From Corallium rubrum (taxonomy: Eukaryota > Cnidaria > Anthozoa > Scleralcyonacea > Coralliidae): a stretch of DNA of 64,000 bases. The stretch lies in assembly GCA_964035015.1 (NCBI GenBank), contig OZ036005.1, positions 3,934,714-3,998,713 of the forward strand. The letters are read 5' to 3'. The notes beneath the pieces were generated by a model. It had not been told where the DNA came from. It saw nothing but the letters and a program-made list of their open reading frames with translations, and made no database searches. How positions within the stretch are numbered: position 1 is the first letter of the stretch; each line of letters begins with the position of its first letter. The translations under genes were made by a program, and so were the position numbers. Shown one piece after another: positions 1 through 11,839 of this stretch.

Positions 1-61
1 GTGTCGTATTTTTGGTGGCAGGTGTGACTTCCAGCTGCATGCCAAAAAAAGAGACCAAAAG

Positions 62-215
62 CCAACACCTACTTAAAACGTCTTTCAGTCGTTAAAACAA
101 ACTGCACTTTCAACGTCGTTTAGGCGTCGTTCTTCGAGTTAACAGTTCCTGGCAATATCTTCGTATTTCCGACATAGAAATAGTATTGTGCAATACTCTA
201 TTCTCTTTACTGATT
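62..215 (+). pseudogene. GPCR N-terminal relic with internal deletion
   Basis: The sequence matches the relic at 13640-13900 but jumps from the start of TM1 (ggcaatatcttcgta) directly to the TM2 region (tttccgacatagaaatag). About 120 bases between them are missing. It lies about 0.9 kb upstream of an intact paralogue. No start codon or continuous frame remains, so it is a dead partial copy. Confidence 0.6.
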
Positions 216-699
216 ACAATAGGCGAGTTTCAGGGTGTTGCGCGCGCATCATTTTTCAAAAAAACTGGCAAGTTCCACTCAAATTAAACATACTGTTTAA
301 AATAAACAAAGTGTAGATACAGTTTCTGGATATAAAACATTGTTATTCTGCTGTTGTTGGCTCGCTAGCAAGTTTGTTTGCCATTTCTTACTTTGTGGGG
401 AGCCCGCCAAGAGCCCGCCAATTTCTTTCCAAAACGATGCGCACGCAACACCCTGAAACTCGTCTATTAAATGAACACACAGCTCTTCTAAGGAAACATC
501 GCTGCATGAACACATTTTCAAGTTGAAGCCGTCGTTGGAAATTTGTCGTCTGCACGTTTATCAAGAAACGGTAAAGTAAGGTAAACTAAAGGACTCTATT
601 TATTGTGGGTAATATATAACAGCTAGTATCTTTAGACACTGATAATCCAATATCTCCCACCCCTTGATTAAACTAGTTAGTTGAAATAACTGGGGGAAA

Positions 700-895
700 C
701 TACGATGTTGATTTTGCGGAGGAAGAAAAGCCCAGTGGAAAAACTCTCTCGAGGCACAGGAAAGAACCAACAACTCTACTCACATGAAGTTAAGTTAGTC
801 ACCCATCCAAGTACTAATACTATTCGACCGGGCTTAACTTCAGTAGTGAGAGGCAGCGCGCTAACAGCTGGTGTTACCCATACCTCCCGCGGTAG
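700..895 (-). repeat. 5S-rRNA-derived SINE relic
   Basis: On the minus strand the right part resembles the internal control region of 5S rRNA (forms of gttagtacttggatgggt). The left part (gttgattttgcggagga...) recurs near 14180, 16990, 47130 and 58310. Such 5S-headed SINEs are known in animals. The copy is diverged. Confidence 0.5.
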
Positions 896-1082
896 AAAAG
901 TTTGTGTCGTTTTTGCAACGCATGTCGTATTAGAAATAAGAAGTGCTGTATTTTCTGTATCTTAGAACGAAGACAAAATTAAAGCATTGTCACAATTGCC
1001 CTCCAGCCAACCAACCAACGAAAAGAAGAATATCCAGCATTGTACGACACAAGACTGAACCGGAAATTAACATTCTCCAGAA

Positions 1083-1997
1083 ATGAACGGGACTTTTAAC
1101 GGGACCTTTAAGGTGCCGTTCCTCGAGTTACAATTGACTGCAAATATCTTCGTGTTTCTTCTTTGCCTCACTTCAAATCTTCTAGTTGTCTACACCCTGA
1201 TCAAGGAACGCTTCATTCGAAAGCCTTTCGAATACATCCTCCTTCATCTTGCCATTTCTGATATAGGACTAGCATTGTGCAACACTCTATTAAATTTAAT
1301 GTATGTCTTAAACGACTATAGATGGACACTAGGACTTGTCGTGTGTAAACTTATTTTTCCAATGTTTCTCTACTTTTATTGGCTTGGTACCATAGATATT
1401 GTACTCATCTCATGTATTCGATTCAAGGCAGTTGTATATCCGTTTAAACCAAAAGTTAGCCTAAAGTCAGTGAAGAAATTCATCATTGCTAGCAATGTCT
1501 TATTATTGTGTAGTTATTATGTTTTTCTTGCTGTGAATGTGCCGTTAATTGATGGAGTGTGCTTCATGGCCCGCATCCTTGTTATTCGGACTTATTTCGA
1601 GTTGACACTTCTTAACATCCTACCAACGATTATTCTTGTTTTTACTAACTGTTCAATGGCAATCGTGTTATATCGTAGCAGCCATCAGATTGGCCTCAAC
1701 TCAACATCACAAAATGTGCGGAGAAAAGTTAATATAAAAGCATTCCAAATAAGCATTACAGTAATGATCTGTTACCTACTGGCTTCCTCTCCATTCCTAA
1801 TCGGCAGAGTCACTCTTATATCCGACATAGAAGAAGATGGCCCGGTTCATCGAGCGTGGTTAAGAAATTTCTTCACCCCGATAACCACAGTCAGCATGCT
1901 TCTGTCGAATTGTTCTGGAGCTTTTATTTATGGCATATTCAACGCAACTTTCCGACGTGGATATATAAAAGCACTCAACAACATTCTTCGACGTTGA
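1083..1997 (+). CDS. Intronless divergent class A (rhodopsin-like) GPCR, intact copy 1
   Basis: A 304-aa seven-transmembrane receptor in one exon, expected in the plasma membrane; the ligand is unknown. The short N-terminus has two N-glycosylation sequons (NGT, NGT). TM1 contains the LTSNLLVV asparagine and TM2 the LAISD aspartate. A Cys precedes TM3 (VVCKL). The DRY position reads IRF inside CIRFKAVVYP, so Arg is kept but the acidic residue is lost. TM5 has a proline (ILPTI), the TM6 CWxP position reads ASSP, and NPxxY is replaced by GAFIY. The C-terminal tail is very short and basic. The start is the ATG that gives MNGTFNGT, shared by all copies. It is 304 aa like its paralogue at 14544. 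The family is clear from the TM layout; the subfamily is not. Confidence 0.9.
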   Translation: MNGTFNGTFKVPFLELQLTANIFVFLLCLTSNLLVVYTLIKERFIRKPFEYILLHLAISDIGLALCNTLLNLMYVLNDYRWTLGLVVCKLIFPMFLYFYWLGTIDIVLISCIRFKAVVYPFKPKVSLKSVKKFIIASNVLLLCSYYVFLAVNVPLIDGVCFMARILVIRTYFELTLLNILPTIILVFTNCSMAIVLYRSSHQIGLNSTSQNVRRKVNIKAFQISITVMICYLLASSPFLIGRVTLISDIEEDGPVHRAWLRNFFTPITTVSMLLSNCSGAFIYGIFNATFRRGYIKALNNILRR

Positions 1998-2185
1998 AGT
2001 CGAGTAGTGACTTAATCACCCAAAGTCTGATGAGACGATAGCAACAGTAGTAGTCAAAAATATACAAAAATTAAATATTTTCTGCTCTAAGGAAGAAAAT
2101 AGTGATATCTAATAGAGCAAAAAGAGCTTGTAAAGATATTATGAAAAGAAATTAAATAAATTGTCAGTGACTTGTATCTTAGTTT

Positions 2186-2262
2186 ACTTATTACCTCCGC
2201 CAGAAATTTATGGTTGATCTGTTTGTCTGTCACTAAGATATCTCAAAAAGTATTGAACTGAA
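2186..2262 (+). repeat. Short relic of the ACCTCCGCC/(GTCT)n repeat
   Basis: Holds ttacctccgccagaaattt, a short gtttgtctgtcac core and aagatatctcaaaaagtatt. The same block occurs downstream of the other GPCR copies (inverted near 8770-8870; 15655-15722), and in expanded form at 17326-17740 and 24351-24580. Confidence 0.6.
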
Positions 2263-4930
2263 CTAAAGATGCTTTGTGAATGTTGCGATTGTCACTCAGT
2301 TTGCCAGCGTATAAACATTGAACTGATATTAAAATGCGTAAAGCACTCTTAGTTCGTGCATTATCTTGTGTTAAACGCTGCAGGCGACTTCTCTGAGTGC
2401 TTATATAGTTTTTAAATATAAACACAATAATGAAGACAGGTTTATTTGAAACTAACAGAACTGTCAATGCTGCCTAGGATATTTGAGGGTTAATATCTCT
2501 TTGACGAGTAAAATTCTGTGGCGTTAGCAAGAATAAAAAAATAAAGGCGCAGCTTTGGCCGGCTCAGATGGAGGTGGAATAATAACCATTCTAGTTTCAG
2601 TTCAGAATACAACACGTTTAAAACAATGGAAAAATGCATTAACTTGTGTTAAACGCTGCAGGCGCACTTGCGACTGCTCTGAGTGCTTTAGTTCTTAAAC
2701 ATAAACACAATAATGGACACATGTTTATTTGAAACTAGTATGTTTGGGCGCGTTAGAAAGAGTAAAATGTAACTGCGCAGTTTTGGCCAGTTCAGGCAGG
2801 AATGGATTAATGACTTAACTCATTGCTACCTAGGATGTCTGAGTGTTCTTCCTTTGACGAGTAAAATCATCTGGCGTTAGACAGTGTAAAACAATAAAGG
2901 GGCCATTTTTGGGCGGCTAAGGCAGGAATGGATTAAAGTTTCAGTTCAGAATATGTTCATGTCATATACAGTACAAATTTTCACATCGACAGGACACTCG
3001 ACACTCAGTTTCATTCTCTATTTTCCTCCTCTTTTGAGTCCGAACTTTAATTAGATGAAAGCTCATTCATTGATAAACTTAAAGTTGCTCTCTCTCTCTC
3101 TTAATGATTTAGAACTAGCGGTTCGTATCAGAAGTGAAATGCTGCCTTTGCAAAGCGAAGGATAGAAACAATGTCTGCAACGGTGCATGTCAATATGCTA
3201 TGAAGAGGCATACATCACACTTTTTGGAGAAGGGGGATTGCTATAAGATCAACCTTCAATTTTTTGTTCCATGCAAACAACAAAATTAAATTGTTTAAAT
3301 AATAATTTTTTCCAGTGCAACTAAAATGGTTTCGAAATGCGTGGAATGGCATTTTTCAAAGACCTTAGATATTTTGGGGTATTCCTCTATATGTATACCT
3401 CAACTTCGGCTATGCCATGGGCAGATCGACCATGGCGTTTGCCAGAGTAAGATACATAAATATCACGCCGCCCAGAAAGAGTTGAACCTTTATTTGATGG
3501 TTTTAATAAACTTAAACTCTCTCACTCTCTTAATGGGTTATAGAAAGACGTTTTAATTTGACGTTTTGCTGTAAGCTCTTCAACTTGTCCTTAAGCATGC
3601 AGCTGGAACTGACAAGTGCCATCTTTAGTTCATGCTGCCTGAAATGCACACTTTAACCGTTTTTCGTCGGTGGATTTTCCCTGCGACGAGTAAAATCATC
3701 TTGCGTTCGGTTAGCCAGAGTAAAATACGTCAGACTTGAGAGTCGGATGCCGCCCAGAAAGATTATCAAATTTATTAATAATTCATGAAGAAAATTCAAA
3801 AGAAATGTGAATGTTTAATCAGCATTTGTTAGTACTGTCTGAAAACATTGATTAATAAACCAGCTTTATCAAAGTCATAAGACACTAGTAGCTCATATTC
3901 AGATTTTTCTGAATCAAAATGATCTTATCTAACTTTTCCACGGAAGCGTGTAAGCTCTAGAAAGCTCACAACAAGCGAATAAATTGTACAAAGCATTAAC
4001 CATTAAATAATTTGTTTTTTGCATGTTTTGTTTATTATAAACATATAATATTATAAAACTTAATATTGACATTATCGCTAGCATATGGAATCTTCACACT
4101 GCACACTGACTTTATAAAACGACTATACATTGTTTACAATGTTTTTTTCACAATGTAAAATTGAATTAGAATAAAGTTCTTTTTTATTCTAATGCATGCT
4201 TTTTAAATAAACGGTTCACTTTTTAAACATGGAAATGAACTTCATGATTTCTCGGATAATAGCCTCTCCCTTAGATAACTTGCCTCATGTGAATAAAGCC
4301 AAAAGAACGAGTCTCAAGATCATATTTGTATAACAATACGTGAACTAATAGTTATAGAATTAATAGTTAATAGAAACGATAATACTCCTAGCTCTTCAGC
4401 CTTCTGTATTTCTCGATATTGCTTCAGAATTTCAAAAAAACTACAACCGTTTTTAACCCAATGCTGCCTTAGCATGTCTGAGGGTTTTTCTATATTGATG
4501 GGTATAAAATCGTCTCGCGTTAGACAGAGTAAAACAACAAGGGACCGTTTTCACCCTGCCCATGCAGGCAGGAATGCGTAAGCCACTTGTTACCCCATTG
4601 CCGCCTAGAATGTGTGAAAATTCTCCCTTTGACGTAGTAAAATCGTCTGGAGCTAGACAGAGTTTTTAAACGGCCTAGGCAGGAGTGGGTTAATTACCGT
4701 GCATTTATGAGATCAAAGCACGGCTAATAAAGCAGGGCTAAACGTTACCATGGCAAAGCCTAAAAAGTCTGTTTTGTAATTTGTAATCTAGATTAAGTAA
4801 TGCTACCGATGAAGTAATGCTTTCGGTTGTCCGATACTCATTATCATGCAATATTAAAACAATTATCAGATTTGAGATTGGTGGATTATATAAAGATTAA
4901 ACCTGGAATAAAGCTGGGGTTTGTTTCTTT
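2263..4930. repeat. Segmental duplication, copy 1, non-coding
   Basis: This 2.7-kb stretch has no gene I can support. Much of it is repeated at 11840-13585, for example gatgctttgtgaatgttgcg near 2270 and 11845, and the aattagaataaagttctt block near 4165 and 12920. It also carries about five copies of a short dispersed motif built around gacgagtaaaatcgtctgg, at about 2470, 2830, 3670, 4470 and 4600. Confidence 0.65.
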
Positions 4931-6550
4931 TCCTATTAGCTTTAAAGTGGCACTATGACGAGAAAACCAGGTATCTAATTTTGGTTCATAACCAGACACA
5001 GTGCTAAAAAGCGGTGCCCTGTGGCATTCAAAACATTGCGTTAAAAATGTCGCGTGAAACGTGGCTGCGTGGCGCAGCTAGGCTTTTGCACAAATGCACA
5101 TTATGTTAGCATTATTTTGAGCATTTTGGCAACGGAAAAGCAATGAGAATAATGCTAGCATTCTGGCGAGGAAGTGTATTCATCAAACAATAATTTGTTA
5201 ATTATTAATAATAATATACAGAATTGTATCTATGTTATCAGATGGTACGTTTTAAAATTTTGAGAGTTTAATACAAAAGTCTATATGAAGTTAGTACTGG
5301 TACAGTGTGTACTTCAACCATGCATTCTGCTCCCAGATCCGTGCTCCAAGTCACAGAATAGATATCTATTCAGTGTCCGAGTGGAGTGCATCTTATTGCA
5401 GGCTATGGGCACGAACCACGAGATTATGCAAATAACTGCAACGAAGTTTGGCTATTCTGTAAAAAATAATAAAAAAGATAAGGCAACGGCTTATTATGGG
5501 AAGTTTACAGTATGACAAAATACGTTCTAAAGGTACAAGCATGCGAGGTAGGGAGGCATGACACTGACAGAAGATCAAGGATCAAGTTTAAAATATGGTT
5601 ACCCCCCACCCCCTGCCTTCTCTCTGAGTTGGGCCTATATTATGGTTGCTCACTCTATTATGCCCTTGCCTTAAATACTGTATACCACTCCCTCTAATAA
5701 CACGTGCTCGACGTCTCCTCGAAAGACAGACTTGATCCAAGTCTAATAAGCCCCTTTTGGCTTAAAATCAATAAGCCCCCTCTAGTCGAAACATTCTAAT
5801 TTCAATATTAAAATTAGAATGTTTAATAATATGGGGATTCACCATTTGTGTACTCATGTACTGTATTTCTAGTTGGTTCATTGCTCTTTTGATTTGAATG
5901 TTCATCTTTGCAGCTTGAGAAATGCATGCAAACTTCTTGGCTTCACTTTCACTTTGTCTTGATGCAAAATCCAAATGATCATGAATAAAGTAGATACTGA
6001 GTATCAAAAATCTGTTTTTGTTTTAATCACTTTAATACCATAGTGGCAATAAGTGGCTGAACAGGGCATAGTTGCAATTGACTTCAGCTACCAAGAACGC
6101 TACCTATATACATGGTACTATTAAATTATTATTATATAGATGCAAGTTTTTAGTAGCAAATATACAGTGACATATTTTTCCATATCCTCACCAGGAATAT
6201 GATTTTGCATTGATTACATAAATAATATAAGCCAAAAATTAATATAAGCAAAAAATACTTAAAAATCATCAGTTTCTAGTCTGGATAAGTAAGTACGGGG
6301 AAGAACAGTTTTAAAATATATACATAAGTCAAGTTCACTATAAATGCTTTTTGCTTCAGAATGAAAATCTTTAGCTCTGGGAAAGCATAGGCCATCTCCA
6401 CACGTTAATACACGTATACGTTTTCTTAACGAAGCAAAAGCAACTTGCTCTTTATAATAGGGTCCATAAATGATTTAACATATTTTTGTTCATGAGATTA
6501 CCATAGTTCACTTACCTCGATAACATTTCTTTTCGAAAATGCGTTTCTCT

Positions 6551-6599
6551 AGCCTGCGTGCAGACTCATATTACACTTGAGTCTGCACGCAGGCTAGCG
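6551..6599. repeat. Short near-perfect inverted repeat
   Basis: The arms agcctgcgtgcagactca and tgagtctgcacgcaggct are separated by a loop of about 12 bases, enough for a stable hairpin. No association with a gene is visible. Confidence 0.75.
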
Positions 6600-6991
6600 T
6601 TTCTCCAGCTGAAATTAATTTTGGCCAGCAAACGTCTTCGGCTTGATCATTGACAGGTCGTCGAAAAGCCGATTGCTTTCCGTGACGCCAAAAATGTCGG
6701 TTTCTATTGATTCCTCGCGAACGAACGAAATCGCAGGCAGAATATAAAGCGGTCTGAAGTTACCTGCGCGCAGCTAACTTTCAGGGTACCGTAAAACTTT
6801 CAGGGCACCACAATCTTGGCTTAGAAGGCAAAACTCTCGCAAAACTCTTCGGACTTGATGAAATTGACATGTCGTAACCAATTTCACTTCCGGTTGCTTT
6901 CCGTGGCGCCAAAAATATCGCTTGCTATTGATTCCTCTGTTGCGTTCAAAACATCGCGGTAAAATGTCGCCTCAAAAATATACTATTGATT

Positions 6992-7165
6992 CCTAACGAA
7001 CGAACGAACGAACGAACGAACGAACGAACGAACGAACGAACGAACGAACGAACGAACGAACGAACGAACGAACGAACGAACGAACGAACGAACGAACGAA
7101 CGAACGAACGAACGAACGAACGAACGAACGAACGAACGAACGAACGAACGAACGAACGAACGAAC
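6992..7165. repeat. (CGAA)n tetranucleotide microsatellite
   Basis: About 43 uninterrupted CGAA units. Both flanks match the sequence around 6705-6745, where only about two units occur (gcgaacgaacgaaatcgc), so the array appears to have expanded in one copy of a local duplication. Open frames through it are repeat translations. Confidence 0.95.
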
Positions 7166-8240
7166 TCACACACAGAATATAATGCGTTTGAAAGTTAGCT
7201 GCGCCCGCAAGCTAACTTTCAGGGCACCGCAATTTCCAAATGATGAATACTGGCGTTTTCAGTTTCTCAATATATTGTCTCTTTCTCGAGATGTTCAGGT
7301 TTCTGGTTTCAGGTTTTTGAGGTGCCTCGTGACGTCATTTTTAAGTAAGATTTACAAAATGAGTAATATATCTCAAACTAAGAGGTAGAAATAATTGAAA
7401 CTTTGTACAAGAATAGTTATGGGGAAAGTATAGCCTCCAACGTTCACATTATGTTGTTTCCATGGATACCGTTTGCAAACAGGCGCCTTCCATTTGTAAA
7501 ACAAAAATGCTTATTTTTTCTCCATAAAACAACTTTTACTGCAATACATTGACATGAATATTTGTAGACACGCAGATATTGTATTTCGAAAGTTTCAATA
7601 ATCATATTCTTTTGAAAAGAAATATACAATTAATATTTTTAATTTTTAGTAAAAAGGCTCGTGTTTCTAAACGGTTTCCGTGGCAACAACATGATGCGCG
7701 TAGTGGAGTGTACTACGTTTATGATAACTATACTTGTGCAAAGTTTGAATTATTTCTTCCTGCTATTTGCATATATATTAGTCATTCTGTTAATCTCCTT
7801 TTGCCTGTGTGAGTAAATGACGTCACAAGGCACCTAATTTACATGTTTCACAAACCTGAATATCTCGAGAAAAGGACAATATATCGAGAAACTGAGAACG
7901 CCAATATTCAACATTTGGAAATTATATTTCACTGAAGTCAAAATTGGATACACTGTTTTCTCGTCATAGTGCAACATTAATTTGCATATTTATACCAACA
8001 CTATATAGTACTGAACACGCGGCGCTTCCTTGACACTTCAAAACTTTTTAACACAAATGTTTATTTAATAGAAAAGCGAAGATTTAAAACAACTGAGGCA
8101 TAATCAGAAAGAAATGTCGGAAGGCTAATTGACAACAATGAAGATGAAGTGATGCATTGCGGACAAAGTCGAAAATTAAGCTATTATTAAACAAGGTAAA
8201 TTAAAACATTTCTTGTTTAGAGAGTACCGTGTATATTCGT

Positions 8241-8580
8241 TAAAGGTGCTGCCATGCAGTCCGTTCTGCGCATGATCCGAGGGCAGAAAAATACGTCTGG
8301 CTTCGCAGGCTGCCTAAAACATTACATTCGTAGATAATCCCATGAAGTACACTGTACAGTGTAAACCGCTAGGGGCAACGTGGCAGAAAACCAAGCGATT
8401 TGTCCAGGATATCTCTTCGCATTCCTTCTATTTCTTCTGAAAATATTTTGTTTCGGGCACAAGTAATAAAGAGGAAGCAAGAAAAGCTTACAATCTCGAG
8501 GTATCACTATATTTTTTGTAAATAAAGATGTAAACATTAGTTTCATATATGCGCAGAACGGACTGGGGGGCACCTTTAAT
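8241..8580. mobile_element. MITE with agtccgttctgcgcat inverted ends
   Basis: Left end near 8243-8275 (aaaggtgctgccatgcagtc then cgttctgcgcat), right end near 8548-8580 (atgcgcagaacggactgggg then ggcaccttt). The arms are about 32 bp and imperfect, and the interior has no coding potential. Confidence 0.6.
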
Positions 8581-8769
8581 AATATATAAATCGAACCAAC
8601 TCGATCAAAGAACGAACTCAAAAACATGCCTCGTGGTTCGCAAAGTGTGATGGGAAATATTACGCAATAATTGCACATTCGTGACACCCCAAAATTAAAT
8701 TTTCAACCAAAATTAAATAGCTTAATTGTCCTTGGCATGTGGCCAACCTTTCCACAAAATGATATCAAA

Positions 8770-8870
8770 TTCAGTTCAATACTTTTTGAGATATCTTAGT
8801 GATAGACAAACAGATCAACAAAAGAGATCAACCATAACTTTCTGGCGAAGGTAATAAGTAAACTAAGATA
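8770..8870 (-). repeat. Inverted relic of the ACCTCCGCC/(GTCT)n repeat
   Basis: Reverse complement of the block downstream of GPCR copy 1, with aatactttttgagatatc and gacaaacagatc. Its position shows that the minus-strand receptor copy was duplicated together with its 3' flank. Confidence 0.6.
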
Positions 8871-9047
8871 TAAGTTACTGATAATTCATTTAATTTCTTT
8901 TCATAATATCTTTACACGCTCTTTTTGCTCTATTACATATCACTATTTTCTTCCTTAGAGTTGAAAGTATTTAATTTTTGTATATTTTTGACCACTTCTG
9001 TTGCTATCGTCTGATTAGACTCTGGGTGATTAAGTCACTACTCGACT

Positions 9048-9963
9048 TCAACGTCGAAGAATGTTGTTGAGTGTTTTTATATATCCACGCCGGATAGTTG
9101 CGTTGAATATGCCATAAATAAAAGCTCCAGAACAATTCGACAGAAGCATACTGACTATGGTTATCCAGCTAAAGAAATCTCTGAACCACGCTCGTTGAAC
9201 CGGACCATCTTCTATGTCAGATATATGACTGACTCTGGCGATTAGGAGTGGAGAGGAAGCCAGTAGGTAACAGATCATTACTGTAATGCTTATTCGGAAT
9301 GCCTTTATATTTACTTTTCTCCGCACATTTTGTGATGTTGAGTTGAGGCCAATCTGACGGCGGCTACGACATAACACGATTGCTATCGAACAGTTAGTAA
9401 AAACAAGAATAATCGTTGGTAGGATGTTAAGAAGTGTAATCTCGACGTAAATCCGAACAACAACGATTCGGGGGTTTATGTAGCACAGTCCATCAACTAA
9501 CTGCACATTCACAACAAGAAATACATAATAACTACACAATAATAAGACATTACTAGCAATGATGAATTTCTTCACTGACTTTAAGCTAACTTTTGGTTTA
9601 AACGGATTACAACTGACTTGAATCGAATACATGAGATGAGTACAATATCTATGGTACCAAGCCAAAAAAAGTAGATATACATTGACAAAATAAGTTTACA
9701 CACGACAAGACCTGGTGCCCATCTATAGTCGTTTAAGAGCAATGTTAAATTATACAAAGTATTAAACAATACTACTCCTGTATCAGAAATGGCAAGATGA
9801 ACGAGGATGTACTCGAATGGCTTTCGAATGAGGCGTTCCTTGATCAGGGTGTAGACAACTAGAAGATTTGAAGTGAGGCAAAGAAGAAACACGAAGATAT
9901 TTTTGCAGTCAATTGTAACTCGAGGAACGGCGCCTTGATGGTCCCGTTAAAAGTCCCATTCAT
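9048..9963 (-). pseudogene. GPCR paralogue with two opposite frameshifts
   Basis: A full-length copy of the local receptor family in inverted orientation. The start (minus strand, 9963) and the stop context match the intact genes. Relative to them, two extra A residues lie just after the codons for the residues before TM1 (about 9903), shifting the frame. Two bases (at) are missing in the TM3-TM4 loop (about 9608, gttgtaatccg instead of gttgtatatccg), which restores it. Everything from TM4 to the basic tail is intact and in the original frame. The shifts compensate in length but garble the TM1-TM3 segment, so the gene is probably dead unless the indels are sequence errors. Key motifs (loop Cys VVCKL, FNATIRRGY tail) remain. 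Confidence 0.8.
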
Positions 9964-10514
9964 TTCTGGAGAAAGCTGGATAACTTTCTTTTCGTTCGTT
10001 GGTTGGTTGGTTTGTTGAAGGGCGACTGTGGTAATGCTTTAACTTTGTCTTCTTTCTAACTGGATACAGAAAATAAAGCACTTCTTATTTCTAATACGAC
10101 ATGCGTTGCAAAAACGACACAAACCTCTCTTAAGCTGCTACCGTGAAGTATGGGTGACACGAGACTATTTAGCTTCCCTTAGTTATTTCAACTAGTTTAA
10201 GCAAGGGGTGGGAGCTATCGGGTTAGGCCTTTCAGCGTCTAAATACTGTTATATATTTCCCTCAATAAATAGAGACCTTTACTATACCTTACTTTACTGG
10301 TAAAATATTTTCAAATAGCTTTCGAATAAGACGTACTCTCATAGAACCATTGATGACGTTATCTATCAAGTGAAGGAGAGAAGAAGAATGAAAATATTTC
10401 CAACGACGGCTTTGAACTTGAAAATAGGCTCAGCGATGTTTTCGTAGAAAGTGCTGCACGTTCATTTAATTGTAAACAGTAAAGTGAATGGAGTATTTCA
10501 AAATATTCCCTATG
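9964..10514. other. Inverted copy of the receptor upstream region
   Basis: Reverse complement of the region just upstream of the intact receptors (cttcgttggttggttgg-type sequence, then the taaagtaaggtaaac-type block near 10290). No separate gene is seen. Confidence 0.6.
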
Positions 10515-10800
10515 TCAGAAATGGTAAAATAAAGGAGGATGTATACTATTCGAAGGTCTTAATTTCGAATGAGGCGTATGTCCTTGAGGCGTACGTCCTT
10601 GATCAAGGTGTAGACAACTAGAAGATTTGAAGTGAGGCAAAGATAGAAACACAAAGATATTATCAGAAATGCATGTTAACTTGAAGAACGATGCCCAGAA
10701 TGTCTTGTTGAAAGTGCAGTTCGCTTTGGAGAGTGACGTTTTAAGTAGGTGTTGGCTTTTTGGTCTCGTCGTTTTTCTTTTTTCTAGCAGGCAGCTGGAA
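10515..10800 (-). pseudogene. GPCR 5' fragment relic
   Basis: On the minus strand this segment matches the same upstream block found at 1 and 13586, including the tttgcctcacttcaaatctt TM1 region and the tctagttgtctacaccttga intracellular loop. It then degenerates near the position of TM2. It is truncated, with frame breaks. Confidence 0.6.
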
Positions 10801-11220
10801 GTCACATGCGGCTGCCACGAAAAATACGTCTAGTTGCGTCTAGATTGTAAAATATAAGGGGGGGTATCAAGGACTTGTAGACTTGAAGTCAAGCAAAGAA
10901 GATTTGCGTTGAAAATATATTTTAGGTTATGTTATGTTATGTTATGGTAACGCTCAGCCATGGTTTGCATGATCCTGCCTGGGCAGCAAAAAAAACTCGG
11001 TCTTTATTGTTTTACTCTGTCCATTGCCAGACAATTTTACTCGTCAAAAGGACACCCCTCAGACATCCTGGACTACAATAAGTAAAGTGGTTAAACACGG
11101 TTGCCAAATTTCTCAAACTTTGAATCTTTACCAAAAAATACAACGATCGAAGCGCCAGTAGTATTATCGTTGCTTAACTACCAGTTTAGGTATTTTATAA
11201 TATGAACTTGAGACTCGTTC
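10801..11220. other. Non-coding, with one inverted dispersed repeat
   Basis: Holds a short GTTAT repeat near 10927-10945 and a minus-strand copy of the dispersed gacgagtaaaat motif (about 10972-11075). No gene is seen. Confidence 0.6.
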
Positions 11221-11822
11221 TTTTGTGCCTGTTCACATGAAGCGAGTTATCTCGGGGGGAGGGGGAGAGGGATTATCTCTATCTCCTGAGGTATATCTGT
11301 ACGTTAGTTTATTTCCATGTTTGAAAATTAAACCGTTCACACGAGACCGAGATAACTCGGGGGATACAGATGACACCTGTCTGATCGATAGAGTAACCCT
11401 ACGGCAAGATTTATCCCGCTTCTATGTGAAAGCTTCCATGCACTGAATTATCTCGGGGGATAGGGTCAACTTTTGTATAATTATTTGCATTCGTATACAT
11501 AGACGTCGGTCAATTGTTACATATATATATTCAATATTGTTTAAGATCATTATTATTATAAGTAAATGTACGTGTTGAATTTTTGTACGAGCTCATGGTA
11601 AATGGCCCCTGAGGATTATTTTCCTCTGGAGCTGTGATGATTTCCTGGCCATGTCTTCCATTGTGTGTAACTCACGGTGAACCGTTCACACGAAGCTAGG
11701 GTAATCTTGGAGGCCAGGCATAACTCAGTAGTTTATCATGTGAAACAGGGCCAACTTTGTCTCTAGCCTCCGAGTTATCCCTACCCCACCCCCAGATAAC
11801 TCAGTCTAATGTGAACACGCCC
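11221..11822. mobile_element. MITE-like element of the ttcacatg/gagataactcggg family
   Basis: The left end near 11229 reads gttcacatgaagcgagttat. The right end near 11790-11815 (agataactcagtctaatgtg) is its imperfect inverse. Related fragments with the same ends sit near 4255-4310, 13015-13075 and 16190-16300. The interior repeats the gagataactcggggga motif and has no transposase. Confidence 0.5.
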
Positions 11823-11839
11823 TTTGCGAGGAAACTAAA

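Larger units (their letters stand above)
1..1082. other. Duplicated upstream region of GPCR gene 1
   Basis: This non-coding segment is shared, with small differences, with the region upstream of the second intact receptor (about 13586-14543). It holds a receptor relic near 62-215 and a 5S-SINE-like relic near 700-895. Short open frames here, such as the one from 705, lie inside the repeat and are not taken as genes. Confidence 0.7.
4947..7977. mobile_element. Candidate non-autonomous DNA element with imperfect TIRs
   Basis: The left end reads gcactatgacgagaaaac and the right end reads gttttctcgtcatagtgc, its inverse complement. Similarity continues for about 15 more imperfect bases. The interior has no transposase-like frame but holds further inverted repeats (about 7230-7340 against 7817-7930) and a CGAA microsatellite. 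It may be several nested short elements rather than one. Confidence 0.45.

Noticed and set aside
705..965. 86-codon open frame upstream of GPCR gene 1
   Set aside because: It lies in a 5S-SINE-like repeat whose other copies (14179, 16990) have different frames; no domain.
6946..7198. Open frames through the CGAA array on both strands
   Set aside because: A tetranucleotide repeat translates without stops in several frames; no coding signal.
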